Position numbers and translations under genes: made by a program | Part shown: positions 22,679 to 30,443 of the stretch, in pieces | Position numbering within the stretch: position 1 is the first letter of the stretch | Layout: each line of letters begins with the position of its first letter | Notes under the pieces: model-generated | Told to the model about the DNA's origin: nothing | Databases searched by the model: none | What the model saw: only the letters and a program-made list of their open reading frames with translations | DNA from: a virus | DNA: 40,066 nucleotides | Strand: one strand, 5' to 3' | Virus record (IMG/VR): IMGVR_UViG_3300034236_000017 | Coordinates: 1-40,066 of that record

Positions 22679-23554
22679 ATGGCCGTTGACACGTTCATCC
22701 CAGAGGTGTGGTCGGCCGAGCTGCTGACGACCCTCGACGAGAACTACGTTCTCGCTGCGCCCGACGCGATCAACACCGACTACGAAGGCGAGATCGCCAA
22801 CCAGGGCGACACCGTCCACATCGGCTCGCTCGCGGACCCGACCGTCTCCACCTACACCAAGAACGTCACGGTCATCAGTCCGCAGACGCTCTCCACCACG
22901 GACCAGTCGCTCCTGATCGACCAGTCGAAGTACTTCGCCTTCGAGGTGGACGACGTCGACAAGCGCCAGGCCCAGAACGGTGGGAAGCTCCTCACGACCG
23001 CCGCCCAGCGCGCGGCCGTGAAGCTGCAGGAGCTCGCCGACACCTACGTCGGCACCCTGATGACTGCCGGCGCCGGCACGGTCCTGACCGCTGCCGACGT
23101 GGCCACCCCGGCCGCGGCGTTCTCGGTCCTGATCCGCCTCAAGGTGGCCCTCGACCGGGCCAACGTCCCGCAGGCCGGCCGCTGGGTCGCCGTCTCGCCG
23201 GAGTTCTACGGACTCCTGCTCGCCGACGCCCGCTTCTCCGACGCCTCTGCCTACGGCACGGGCGGCGTCGTCGCCAACGGCATCGTGGGTCGGGCCCTGG
23301 GCTTCACCGTCAAGGTGTCGACCAACCTCCCCGCCGGCACCGCCGGCACCAACCCCGAGGTCTCGAGCTTCATCATCGCTGGCCACCGCATGGCGACCAC
23401 CTTCGCCACGCAGATCAGCAAGACCGAGGCCTACCGCCCGCAGGACTCGTTCTCGGACGCGATCAAGGGGCTGCACCTCTACGGCGCCAAGGTCGTGCGC
23501 CCCGAGGCCCTGGCCGTCATCGACGTGGACGTCACCGTCCCCGCGAGCCTCTGA
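22679..23554 (+). CDS. Major capsid protein (P22 gp5-like, HK97 fold)
   Basis: 291 aa after AGAGGAG. Begins MAVDTFIPEVWSAELL, and has the GDTVHIGSL segment and DQSKYFAFEVDDVDKRQA, as in the P22-coat gp5-like family of actinophages. The long middle (RWVAVSPEFYGLLLADARF) and C-terminal beta strands fit the HK97 fold. Lacks the N-terminal delta domain of true HK97 coat, in agreement with the separate scaffold gene. Confidence 0.9.
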   Translation: MAVDTFIPEVWSAELLTTLDENYVLAAPDAINTDYEGEIANQGDTVHIGSLADPTVSTYTKNVTVISPQTLSTTDQSLLIDQSKYFAFEVDDVDKRQAQNGGKLLTTAAQRAAVKLQELADTYVGTLMTAGAGTVLTAADVATPAAAFSVLIRLKVALDRANVPQAGRWVAVSPEFYGLLLADARFSDASAYGTGGVVANGIVGRALGFTVKVSTNLPAGTAGTNPEVSSFIIAGHRMATTFATQISKTEAYRPQDSFSDAIKGLHLYGAKVVRPEALAVIDVDVTVPASL

Positions 23555-23570
23555 GAAAGGACTGACTGAC

Positions 23571-24032
23571 ATGGACAGCATCAGCGTTCGCAACGAGTCG
23601 GGCCAGGTCGTGAGCATGAGCTTCACGAGCGACCAGGACCCGCGCAAGATCATCGTCGAGCAGCGCATCGCGCGCGGCGAGCTCGAGAAGGTCTCCAAGG
23701 GGACCAAGTCCGACGCGGCCGAGGCCATCAACCGCCGGGCCGTCGAGGACTACCACACGGGCCTCAAGGACGAGCGGGGCGACCTGCTCAAGTCCGTGCA
23801 CGGCGGGGGCATCGACCCCGACGCGCAGGGCGACGTGCTGGGCCAGCCCAGCGGCTCGGAGCACACCGAGGGCGCCCTGGTCGTCGAAGGGAAGCTGCCG
23901 ATCGGTGACAGCCACCCGGACGCGGCCGTGGACGCTCCGAACGAGCCTCTCGCGGTGTCGGCTTCGGAGGTGGAGGCGGAGAAGTCCAACACCACCACCG
24001 CCGCCAAGAAGACCGCCGCAGCCAAGAAGTAG
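23571..24032 (+). CDS. Head-associated hypothetical protein with Lys/Ala tail
   Basis: 153 aa. N-terminal domain (MDSISVRNESGQVVSM, then EQRIARGELEKVSKG), an acidic middle, and a tail of AAKKTAAAKK. Directly behind the coat gene, a frequent position of head decoration or completion proteins. No motif fixes its role. Confidence 0.6.
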   Translation: MDSISVRNESGQVVSMSFTSDQDPRKIIVEQRIARGELEKVSKGTKSDAAEAINRRAVEDYHTGLKDERGDLLKSVHGGGIDPDAQGDVLGQPSGSEHTEGALVVEGKLPIGDSHPDAAVDAPNEPLAVSASEVEAEKSNTTTAAKKTAAAKK

Positions 24033-24061
24033 CTCCACCAACGCTCGAAGAGAGGTCCGCC

Positions 24062-24619
24062 ATGGCTCACGCACCACTCGCCACCGTGGCGGACCTCTCC
24101 CAGCGGGACATCTCCGGCAGCCAGCTCGAGGTCGCTCTCGACGTCGCCTCGGCCAAGGTTCGCGAGGCGGCAGATGCCGTCATCAGCCAGACGACGTCCA
24201 CGCTGACGCTCAACCCCCACAACTTCTCCTTCCTGCCGCTCCCGGGCCCCGTCACGGCAGTCTCCGCGGTCACGCTGGCCGGAGCGCCCGTGACGGCCTA
24301 CGAGCTCGAGAGCGACGGTCTCTACCTCGCCAGCGGCTGGGGCCGCGGAGCCATCTCCGTCACCTTCACCCACGGCCTCGTCGAGGTCCCCTCTGACATC
24401 GTGGACCTGACCTGCAACCTCGCCAAGGCGTGGCTCGACCACCAGGCCGAAGGCGGCGGCTCGACAGCTGGCCTGACCTCCGTGCGTCTCGACGACGCTG
24501 CCGAGGGCTACTCCGACGAGTCCGCCGGCCAGGTTGACCCCGTCTACATTCCCGAGATCACCCGCCGCCACCTCCGCGCTCGCTTCGGCGGAGGAGCCAC
24601 GGTGGTGGGGACCCGATGA
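24062..24619 (+). CDS. Head-tail connector (gp6/gp15-like adaptor)
   Basis: 185 aa. Helical start (LEVALDVASAKVREAADAVISQ), then beta strands (LPGPVTAVSAVTLAG, ISVTFTHG), then a helical end (PSDIVDLTCNLAKAWLDHQ), the pattern of phage gp6-like adaptors that bind the portal. ATG 24062 follows AGAGAGGTC. Stop overlaps the next ATG by 4 nt. Confidence 0.8.
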   Translation: MAHAPLATVADLSQRDISGSQLEVALDVASAKVREAADAVISQTTSTLTLNPHNFSFLPLPGPVTAVSAVTLAGAPVTAYELESDGLYLASGWGRGAISVTFTHGLVEVPSDIVDLTCNLAKAWLDHQAEGGGSTAGLTSVRLDDAAEGYSDESAGQVDPVYIPEITRRHLRARFGGGATVVGTR

Positions 24620-25023
24620 GGGCGCCCTCGCGTCTTCCGGCCATGCGAGCTCGCGCCGAGTCCCGCATGGCCTCTACGGCGACCGTACGGCGCCCGGGTG
24701 GCACCACCACGAACGCCGGCGGCTTCAAGGTCGACGCTTGGACTGATGTGCACACCGACATCCCCTTCCGCCTCGGCGGCAAGGCGCAGTTTTCGGGCGA
24801 GACTCGTTCGGTCACGGTTGGCGACGTCGAGCTGACGCTGGCCGTTCGTGTCGGGCACTTCGCGGCCGACACCACCGGCCTGGCCGACGGCGACATGATC
24901 GAGGTCACCGGAGGCGAGAACGCGGGCGCGTTCCTGCGCATCGTCGAGGCTTCCTGGCAGGACCAGGCAACCGCTCGTCGGGTGCCTGTGGTCGAGGCGC
25001 AGCGCCCGGGGGGCTGGACATGA
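24616..25023 (+). CDS. Head closure / stopper-like protein
   Basis: 135 aa, starts MRAPSRLPAMRARAESRMAS. Beta-rich core (STATVRRPGG, TDIPFRLGG, LTLAVRVG, GDMIEVTGGENAG). The layout resembles the DUF6093/stopper-like small beta-barrel of actinophages that plugs the connector. ATGA-coupled to both neighbours. Assignment by fold and place. Confidence 0.72.
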   Translation: MRAPSRLPAMRARAESRMASTATVRRPGGTTTNAGGFKVDAWTDVHTDIPFRLGGKAQFSGETRSVTVGDVELTLAVRVGHFAADTTGLADGDMIEVTGGENAGAFLRIVEASWQDQATARRVPVVEAQRPGGWT

Positions 25024-25391
25024 AGGTCCGGGTCCGCCATCAGATCGACCGTCTCGCCGAGGACCAGCGCGAGATCGCCCGCACGGCGCGGTCGGGCATG
25101 GCGCGCATCGTCCGCGACAACGCCGACTTCGGCCGCGATCTGGCGAAGGCGCTCGCCCGGCAGTCGGCCGGCGCCCATGGCAAGCACTACCACCGCGCTA
25201 TCACCTCCGAGGCGACCGGCGTGCTCGAAGCTGAGTACGGACCCGACTCGGCAAGGCCGCAGGGCGGCATGTCCTTCGAGCGCGGCTCGCGCAACCAGCC
25301 GCCCCACAACGACCTCGCGCAGTCCGCGGACAAGATAGTCCCGGCCATGGCCGCAGACGTGCGCAAGCTCCTGGCGAAGTTGTTCGCATGA
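25020..25391 (+). CDS. HK97 gp10-like tail-connector protein
   Basis: 123 aa. N-terminal helix (IDRLAEDQREIARTARSGMARIV), then the fixed-order core AHGKHYHRAITSE, GVLEAEYGPDS, and FERGSRNQPPHNDLA seen in gp10-like head-tail completion proteins. Between stopper and terminator as expected. Overlaps both neighbours by 4 nt. Confidence 0.8.
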   Translation: MKVRVRHQIDRLAEDQREIARTARSGMARIVRDNADFGRDLAKALARQSAGAHGKHYHRAITSEATGVLEAEYGPDSARPQGGMSFERGSRNQPPHNDLAQSADKIVPAMAADVRKLLAKLFA

Positions 25392-25771
25392 GCACCGACG
25401 GGCACGCCGAGGCGCTCAAGACCTACCTCGCGACGCAGACCCAAGCGCCCGTCTACGACCACGACGAGGCCCAGGCGCTCGGTTCGGCACTGCCGGACGA
25501 CTACACCGTGATCTACCTCTCCCGCCGCTTCGGCGGCCCGGAGCGTGGCGAGACTCGCGACACGAACCTCCGTCGCCTGCAAACGCGGGTGAACGCCAAG
25601 AAGGTCGCGAACGCCCGATTGCTCGAGGACCGCATCGCGATGGCGTTCGAGCACAAGACGGTCAGCCTCGGCGACACCTTCGCCCACTTCGCCTACGAGG
25701 CGGGCGGCGGCGTCTATGAGTTCGACGAGGGCTACTACACCGACCTGACCGACTGGACCTTCGCGGTCTGA
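25388..25771 (+). CDS. Tail terminator protein
   Basis: 127 aa with DDYTVIYLSRRFGG, then a helix (LQTRVNAKKVANARLLEDRIAM) and a final FDEGYYTDLTDWTF, matching the alpha/beta tail-terminator fold (gp11/U-like) that caps the tail tube. It precedes the tube protein with one small gene between. Confidence 0.78.
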   Translation: MSTDGHAEALKTYLATQTQAPVYDHDEAQALGSALPDDYTVIYLSRRFGGPERGETRDTNLRRLQTRVNAKKVANARLLEDRIAMAFEHKTVSLGDTFAHFAYEAGGGVYEFDEGYYTDLTDWTFAV

Positions 25772-25813
25772 CCCGCATCACCTCGCCCACCAGCCCACCA
25801 AGGGAGATCAGCC

Positions 25814-26008
25814 ATGCGCGAATACGTCCGCGTGAAGGACAAGTCCACCGGCCACCACTACTCGGTCCTGGCGCAGGAGGCGGAGAACAACCCCGACGCC
25901 TACCAGGTGCTCAAGCAGCCCGCCGTCAACGAGCTCGGCGACCCGCTTCCGGGGGAGATTCCCTCGGAGACCACCGGCCAGTCGGCCGCCACCCCGAAGG
26001 AGAAGTGA
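25814..26008 (+). CDS. Conserved small tail-region protein (64 aa)
   Basis: 64 aa, starts MREYVRVKDKSTGHHYSV, a short beta motif, then an acidic, disordered Pro/Glu-rich end (PSETTGQSAATPKEK). Good ribosome-binding site AGGGAGATC. Small proteins like this sit before the tube gene in many actinophages. Function not known. Confidence 0.65.
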   Translation: MREYVRVKDKSTGHHYSVLAQEAENNPDAYQVLKQPAVNELGDPLPGEIPSETTGQSAATPKEK

Positions 26009-26009
26009 C

Positions 26010-26543
26010 ATGGCCGCACCGGTCCGTCCCACAGGAACCAAGGCTTATCTGCGAGACAAGTGGGTCTTCGTGCCCACTGGCTCCTACGCCCCCGACGCGC
26101 CCTCGCTGGCGATCCTCAACGCCGCCTCGGCGCTCGACGTGTCCAAGATGTTCTTCGCATCGTCGGCGCTGCCGACGCAGTCGACGAACCTGGCTCGCGC
26201 TCCCAAGCGCATCGGGGACGCGGAGACCTACGAGTTCGTGGGTGAAACCAACCCGTCCTTCGGTGAGGCGCGCTACGCCTTCAACCCCCAGGGCGCGGCC
26301 CTCTCCGACGGCGTCAAGGCCTACGAGAAGTTCCCCGCCGGCACCACCGGCTACATGGTCAACCGTCTCGGCATCGACCGCGACACCGACCTGGCTACCG
26401 GCCAGTTCGTCACGTCCTACCCGGTCGAGTTCGGACCGCAGCAGGAAGTCCGCGAGGGCGACGCCGAGGGCGCCGAGGTCGGCATCGTGCAGACGATCGC
26501 CCAGACCGGCCCGAAGTCGCTGAAGAAGGCCATCGTCGCCTGA
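26010..26543 (+). CDS. Major tail (tube) protein
   Basis: 177 aa after GAAGGAG. Alternating beta strands (KAYLRDKWVFVPTGSY, TYEFVGETNPSFGEARY, VTSYPVEFG) and the length fit tail tube proteins. A perfect GC-rich terminator follows, usual for the most strongly expressed tail gene, and the chaperone pair comes next. Confidence 0.87.
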   Translation: MAAPVRPTGTKAYLRDKWVFVPTGSYAPDAPSLAILNAASALDVSKMFFASSALPTQSTNLARAPKRIGDAETYEFVGETNPSFGEARYAFNPQGAALSDGVKAYEKFPAGTTGYMVNRLGIDRDTDLATGQFVTSYPVEFGPQQEVREGDAEGAEVGIVQTIAQTGPKSLKKAIVA

Positions 26544-26555
26544 TTCCGAGACCGG

Positions 26556-26586
26556 CGCGGGGGCGGGTTCGACAGCCGCCCCCGCG
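26556..26586 (+). terminator. Terminator after the tube gene
   Basis: Perfect 11-bp stem CGCGGGGGCGG (26556-26566) with CCGCCCCCGCG (26576-26586), 9-nt loop GTTCGACAG, no strong T-run. It could reduce transcription of downstream genes relative to the tube gene. Confidence 0.7.
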
Positions 26587-26596
26587 TCGCTCATCT

Positions 26597-26620
26597 CTGT
26601 CGAACTGTCGAACTGTCGAA
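26597..26620 (+). repeat. CTGTCGAA tandem repeat before the chaperone gene
   Basis: Three exact copies of CTGTCGAA in a row. The third runs into the AAAGGA ribosome-binding site of the chaperone ATG 26631. The stretch CATCTCTGTCG just before and within it (26592-26602) recurs at 27661-27671 before the tape measure. Confidence 0.85.
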
Positions 26621-26630
26621 AGGAATCACC

Positions 26631-27158
26631 ATGCCCATCCCCCAGCGCACTGACGAGGTCGTTCTCTTCCAGGACGACGATCAGCACGAGCTCCGCGCCC
26701 TCGGCAAGGCCGTCGAGGCCGCGGCGACCTCGTCGGACTCCCCACGTCGCCTCGGAGACGATGACGACGTTCTGGCCGCAGCCAAGGCCTACGACGAGTT
26801 CCTCGAGCAGGCCGCCGAGCGGGGCACGAAGGTCGCCATCAAGGCCATTCCGGGGAAGAAGTGGCGCGAGCACGTGGCCGCACATCCTCCCCGCGAGAAG
26901 AACGAGGACGACGCCGAGTGGGGCTTCAACCACCTCACGCTCGGCGACGCCGTGGTGCCTGAGTGCGTGACCAGCATCGACGGACAGCCGGCGTCCCAGG
27001 ACGACCTCGACAACCTCAACGACGGCGACTACTCCAAGATCTACGCTGCGGTACTGCGCCTGAACACGGGGCGTGGTCCGGACCCAAAAGCCTCGATCTC
27101 GGCGACACTCCGGCGGACCTCGCCCGAGACCTCCGAGTCTCCCGAGCGCTTGGGCTGA
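26631..27158 (+). CDS. Tail assembly chaperone (G-type frame)
   Basis: 175 aa. Mostly helical and acidic (VLAAAKAYDEFLEQAAERGTK, then KKWREHVAAHPPREKNEDD), normal for lambda G-like chaperones that load the tape measure. Its last part overlaps the T-like frame with a canonical -1 slip site at 27083-27089. Terminating at 27158 in frame 0, or slipping to give a GT fusion of about 291 aa, are the two expected products. Strong ribosome-binding site AAAGGA. Confidence 0.88.
   Translation: MPIPQRTDEVVLFQDDDQHELRALGKAVEAAATSSDSPRRLGDDDDVLAAAKAYDEFLEQAAERGTKVAIKAIPGKKWREHVAAHPPREKNEDDAEWGFNHLTLGDAVVPECVTSIDGQPASQDDLDNLNDGDYSKIYAAVLRLNTGRGPDPKASISATLRRTSPETSESPERLG
27083..27089 (+). other. -1 programmed frameshift site CCCAAAA
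   Basis: CCCAAAA fits X-XXY-YYZ with CCA and AAA as the frame-0 codons (CCA begins at 27084, in register with ATG 26631). A -1 slip joins frame 0 to the frame that runs to 27505. The site is 70 nt before the frame-0 stop. Confidence 0.9.
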
Positions 27159-27505
27159 CGCTCGCCCAACTGGACGCCCTGCCTGTCGCCGAGCGCCTCC
27201 TGCGCTACGCCGAGGACGACCGCGATCGCCTGAAATGCACGTCGTGCGGTGGCTCCGTCGAGGACTGCTCTGACCCGGATCGGGAATGGTTCCCGCAGCG
27301 CACGATCTGCTACAAGGCGATGGACCGAGCGGCAGCCAATGCGCGGTACGACAGCCTTCACGAGGAGCTCCCGTATCACGACGGGTCCTTCGAGGACTGG
27401 GTCAAGGAGCGCTCGGCCAGTCACCCCTACGCGAGCCGAGACGGCGTCACGATCTGGGTCCACGACGTCGATCTGGACCCCCAGGACGACTTCCTCGGCG
27501 GCTGA
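27089..27505 (+). CDS. Tail assembly chaperone, frameshifted T-type extension
   Basis: 138 residues reached by the -1 slip, beginning SLDLGDTPAD. It contains ALGLTLAQLDALPVAERLLRYAEDDRDRL and a C-terminal zinc-like pair (CTSCGGSVEDC). No good independent start lies near its beginning, as expected when only the fusion is made. The GT product should bridge chaperone and tape measure in tail assembly. Confidence 0.85.
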   Translation, partial: SLDLGDTPADLARDLRVSRALGLTLAQLDALPVAERLLRYAEDDRDRLKCTSCGGSVEDCSDPDREWFPQRTICYKAMDRAAANARYDSLHEELPYHDGSFEDWVKERSASHPYASRDGVTIWVHDVDLDPQDDFLGG

Positions 27506-27510
27506 TCGGA

Positions 27511-27645
27511 CTAGCCGGCGCCGCTCATCTGCCGGAGTGCCATCACGGCCACGACTGCGATCACGACCCAGCCCCAGATGTAGAGGCCCGTCTTAACGAC
27601 GTGCTTGGCGGTGTTGTACACCGGATCTTCTCTCTTGCTCCCCAT
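27511..27645 (-). CDS. Small leftward single-span membrane protein
   Basis: 44 aa from ATG 27645 (50 aa from ATG 27663), on the opposite strand in the gap between chaperones and tape measure. Polar N-terminus (MGSKREDPVYNTAKHVVKTG), then one strongly hydrophobic helix (LYIWGWVVIAVVAVMAL) and a short tail. Minus-strand TACGCT lies 6 nt before the ATG, so a leaderless promoter is possible. It stops 5 nt from the chaperone stop (convergent). It behaves like a lysogen-expressed moron; superinfection exclusion is a reasonable but unproven guess. The remaining open frame upstream on this strand is only antisense to the tape measure. Confidence 0.6.
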   Translation of the reverse strand: MGSKREDPVYNTAKHVVKTGLYIWGWVVIAVVAVMALRQMSGAG

Positions 27646-27696
27646 CTGGTGAGCGTAGGTCATCTCTGTCGGAACCACCATGAAAAGGGGTGACCA

Positions 27697-30441
27697 GTGG
27701 CTACACGCCGCGAGCGGGTGATCCTCGACCTGCAGGACGACTTCACCCCAGGCATGGCGCGCGCGGCTGCTGCCACCGCACTGCTGAACCGCGAGCTCAA
27801 CTCGCTGTCGACGAACAGCGTCCAGGCGTCGAGGTCGTCGCAGGCGTTCGTGCGCGACGTGCAGAGCATCAACAAGGAGGCCGACGGCGCTGGCCGGACC
27901 ATCGACCGCCTTTCTGGCCGCGTGGGCATCCTCGCGGACCTGCTCCTGACGTTGGGCCCTGCGGCCATCCCGATCGGTGCGGTCGCCGTCCCAGCCCTCA
28001 CGATGCTGACGGCCGGCCTTGGCGTCGCGGTGATCGCGGCCGGGTCGGCGGTCATTGCCTTCCAGGGGGTCGGCGAGGCGCTCGACGACCTGAACAAGGC
28101 GCAGCTCGACCCCACGACTGCGAACCTCGAGGCCGCCGCTGCGTCCATGAAGCGGCTCTCGCCCATCGCCCGGGACATGGTCAAGCAGCTGGACTCCCTC
28201 GGCGGCCTGCGCAAGCAGCTGACCGAGGCCGGTGCCGACGCGCTGTTCCCCGACCTCATCAAGGCTCTCGACGTCATCGTGGAGCGCGGTCCAGAGGTCG
28301 AGGCGATCGTCCGCGCCATCAACACCGAGCTGGGCGACATTGCGCTCGACACCGCCAACTCGCTGAACTCGAAGCGCTGGGACGACTTCTTCCGCATGGT
28401 GGAGACCCGGGGCCCCGGGGCGCTTGACGGCATGGCCGACGCCCTCGGCAACGTTGTTCACGGCCTTTCCGAGATCATCGAGGCCTTCATACCGTTGAAC
28501 AAGGACGGCATGGAGTGGCTGATCGACGCCACGGAGGGCTTCGACAAGTGGGCCAAGGGGCTCAAGAAGACCGACGACTTCAAGGAGTTTGCGCGCTACA
28601 TCCGCGACAACGGTCCCGAGCTGGCCGAAACGCTGGGTTCCGTCTCGGACGCGCTCGTGGACATTATTGTCGCCGCATCCCCGATGAGCGGCCCGGCCCT
28701 TGACGCAATTCAGGCGTTCGCCGAGGCGGTGTCGGCCGTCGCCGAGTCGGACTTCGCCACCCCGCTCCTGGTGGCCATCACCGCGATGCGGACCATCAAC
28801 CGGCTGGCCCCGGTCACTGCCGCGTCGATGGCCATCCTGAGTGGCAGCGCGGCCGGCGGCAAGGGCAAGGGCAAGGGCAAGGGCAAGGGCGGCAAGGCTC
28901 CCAAGGGCGGCGGCCTCGGGCCCAACGCGGCTCTCATCGGCGCCGCGGTGGGCATCCCATTGCTCGATGACCTCGCTAAGGACAACTCGATCCTCGATGG
29001 CGTCGGGAACGCGGGCAAGAAGTTGGGTGACAAGCTCGGCCTGCCGGACTACTTCGCGGTGAAGGTCGACGCTGACACGAAGCTCGCCGAGAACAAGATC
29101 GACTTCATCCGCAAGGAGCTCCGTCGCCTCAACGGCGAGAAGGGCAAGCCTTCGGTCGACCTGGACGACGCGCGCGCGAAGCAAAAGCAGCGCGAGGCGG
29201 ATGACTGGATCCTCGGGTGGGGCCGCAAGAACGCCTCGGCCAAGACCGGCATCCTCGACACCGACCGCCGCCAGAAGTCCAAGGCGGCCGACGACTGGAT
29301 CTCGGCCTGGGGCAAGAAGAACGAGAGCGCGACTGCTGACGCCAACAACGCCCCCGCGATGAGTGCGATCGCCGCCGTCCGCGCAGCCCTGGCTGGCCTC
29401 GACGGCGACACCGCGACGACCTACGTCCGCACCGTCAACCTGGGCGGGATGGGACCGCAGGGCGACTTCGCCTCCGGTGGCTTCACCGGCCGAGGCGGCA
29501 AGTACGAACCCGCGGGCGTTGTTCACCGCGGAGAGGTCGTCATCCCGCAGGATCTGGTCAAGCGCGACTGGGGCCACCTGTCCTCGCGCTACGGTCACCT
29601 CCCTGGCTTCGCTGACGGCGGCCAGGTCGGCGGAGCAGGCGGCGGCCGCCACGGGCTTGCCGACGCCTCTGTGCTCAAGCTGATTCGCCAGCTCGGGGGC
29701 CTCGAGAGCGCACTCAAGCGCTACGACAAGGCCGTGACCCGCCAAGAGCGGGCGATCGACAAGCAGGGGCGCGTAGTAGTCGACAAGGCCACCTCTGACC
29801 GCGACACCGTGCTCGGCAAGATCGCGACCATCGCTGACGCGACGACCTCGGGCTTCCGTACCGGGCTGTTCGACACGCAGGACGTCGAGGCCGACTCGGT
29901 CTGGATGCCCGGCGCGCGCGGCCCTCGCAAGACGGGCGGCCCGTTCGACAACCTCTCGACCGACATCGCTGGGCTGCAGAAGCGAGCCGAGCTGCAGGCG
30001 CAGCTATCCCTCGCCGGCCTCGACGGCAATGCGTTCGAGAGCGCCATCTCGCAGGGCACGAACGACGACCTCGCCGCACTGCTGGCCGGCGGCCAGATCC
30101 AGCGCTTCGAGGACCAGTTCAACCAGCGCGAGGCGCTCCTGGCCTCGACCGGCGCTGCTGCCGGTCAGAGGCGCTACGGCGGAGAGCTCGCCGGCACGCA
30201 GGCCACGCTGGACAAGGCCGTGATGCATCTCGCCGAGTTGACCACGGAGAACCGCGAGATCAAGGCCGAGCTCCGGGCGCTCAACCAGGAGGAGCGCCAC
30301 CGTGACCGCGAGCGAGAGAAGGCGGCCGACGCTCGGGCCGACCGGCAGGCGGACCGCACATCCAACGGGGTCGGTGCGGCCCTCGACGGCAAGGCGGCAG
30401 ACGCTGCCCGCACCGGCCTGCGACCACGGAGGAACAACTAG
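27697..30441 (+). CDS. Tape measure protein
   Basis: 914 aa from GTG 27697, after AAAAGGGG. N-terminal coiled-coil (ALLNRELNSLSTNSVQASRSSQAF), hydrophobic spans about 85-130 (IPIGAVAVPALTMLTAGLG, VAVIAAGSAVIAF) and helical repeats, as expected for the length-determining protein that also channels DNA. A Gly-Lys tract encoded by (GGCAAG)5 near residue 388 and the C-terminal helices (LAELTTENREIKAELRAL) are notable. Length implies a tail of moderate size. No lysozyme or peptidase domain is apparent, unlike some tape measures. Confidence 0.93.
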   Translation: MATRRERVILDLQDDFTPGMARAAAATALLNRELNSLSTNSVQASRSSQAFVRDVQSINKEADGAGRTIDRLSGRVGILADLLLTLGPAAIPIGAVAVPALTMLTAGLGVAVIAAGSAVIAFQGVGEALDDLNKAQLDPTTANLEAAAASMKRLSPIARDMVKQLDSLGGLRKQLTEAGADALFPDLIKALDVIVERGPEVEAIVRAINTELGDIALDTANSLNSKRWDDFFRMVETRGPGALDGMADALGNVVHGLSEIIEAFIPLNKDGMEWLIDATEGFDKWAKGLKKTDDFKEFARYIRDNGPELAETLGSVSDALVDIIVAASPMSGPALDAIQAFAEAVSAVAESDFATPLLVAITAMRTINRLAPVTAASMAILSGSAAGGKGKGKGKGKGGKAPKGGGLGPNAALIGAAVGIPLLDDLAKDNSILDGVGNAGKKLGDKLGLPDYFAVKVDADTKLAENKIDFIRKELRRLNGEKGKPSVDLDDARAKQKQREADDWILGWGRKNASAKTGILDTDRRQKSKAADDWISAWGKKNESATADANNAPAMSAIAAVRAALAGLDGDTATTYVRTVNLGGMGPQGDFASGGFTGRGGKYEPAGVVHRGEVVIPQDLVKRDWGHLSSRYGHLPGFADGGQVGGAGGGRHGLADASVLKLIRQLGGLESALKRYDKAVTRQERAIDKQGRVVVDKATSDRDTVLGKIATIADATTSGFRTGLFDTQDVEADSVWMPGARGPRKTGGPFDNLSTDIAGLQKRAELQAQLSLAGLDGNAFESAISQGTNDDLAALLAGGQIQRFEDQFNQREALLASTGAAAGQRRYGGELAGTQATLDKAVMHLAELTTENREIKAELRALNQEERHRDREREKAADARADRQADRTSNGVGAALDGKAADAARTGLRPRRNN
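28858..28887 (+). repeat. (GGCAAG)5 tract in the tape measure
   Basis: Five perfect hexanucleotide units give GKGKGKGKGK. A contraction-prone microsatellite that could change tape-measure length by two residues per unit. Confidence 0.9.
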
Positions 30442-30443
30442 CG

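Noticed and set aside
21944-23731. 595-codon minus-strand open frame across scaffold and coat genes
   Set aside because: Composition (runs of Arg, Gly, Leu, Val without domains) is that of a reverse complement of high-GC coding sequence, and the sense genes are clearly identified.
27680-27718. A 12-codon ORF (ATG 27680) just before the tape measure
   Set aside because: Too short to support; its start lies at the AAAAGGGG ribosome-binding site of the tape measure, so it is most likely chance.
27646-29745. A 744-codon open frame on the minus strand opposite the tape measure
   Set aside because: It is the antisense shadow of a GC-rich gene. Only its last 44 codons lie outside the tape measure and have a membrane-protein character; that part is kept as a separate gene.
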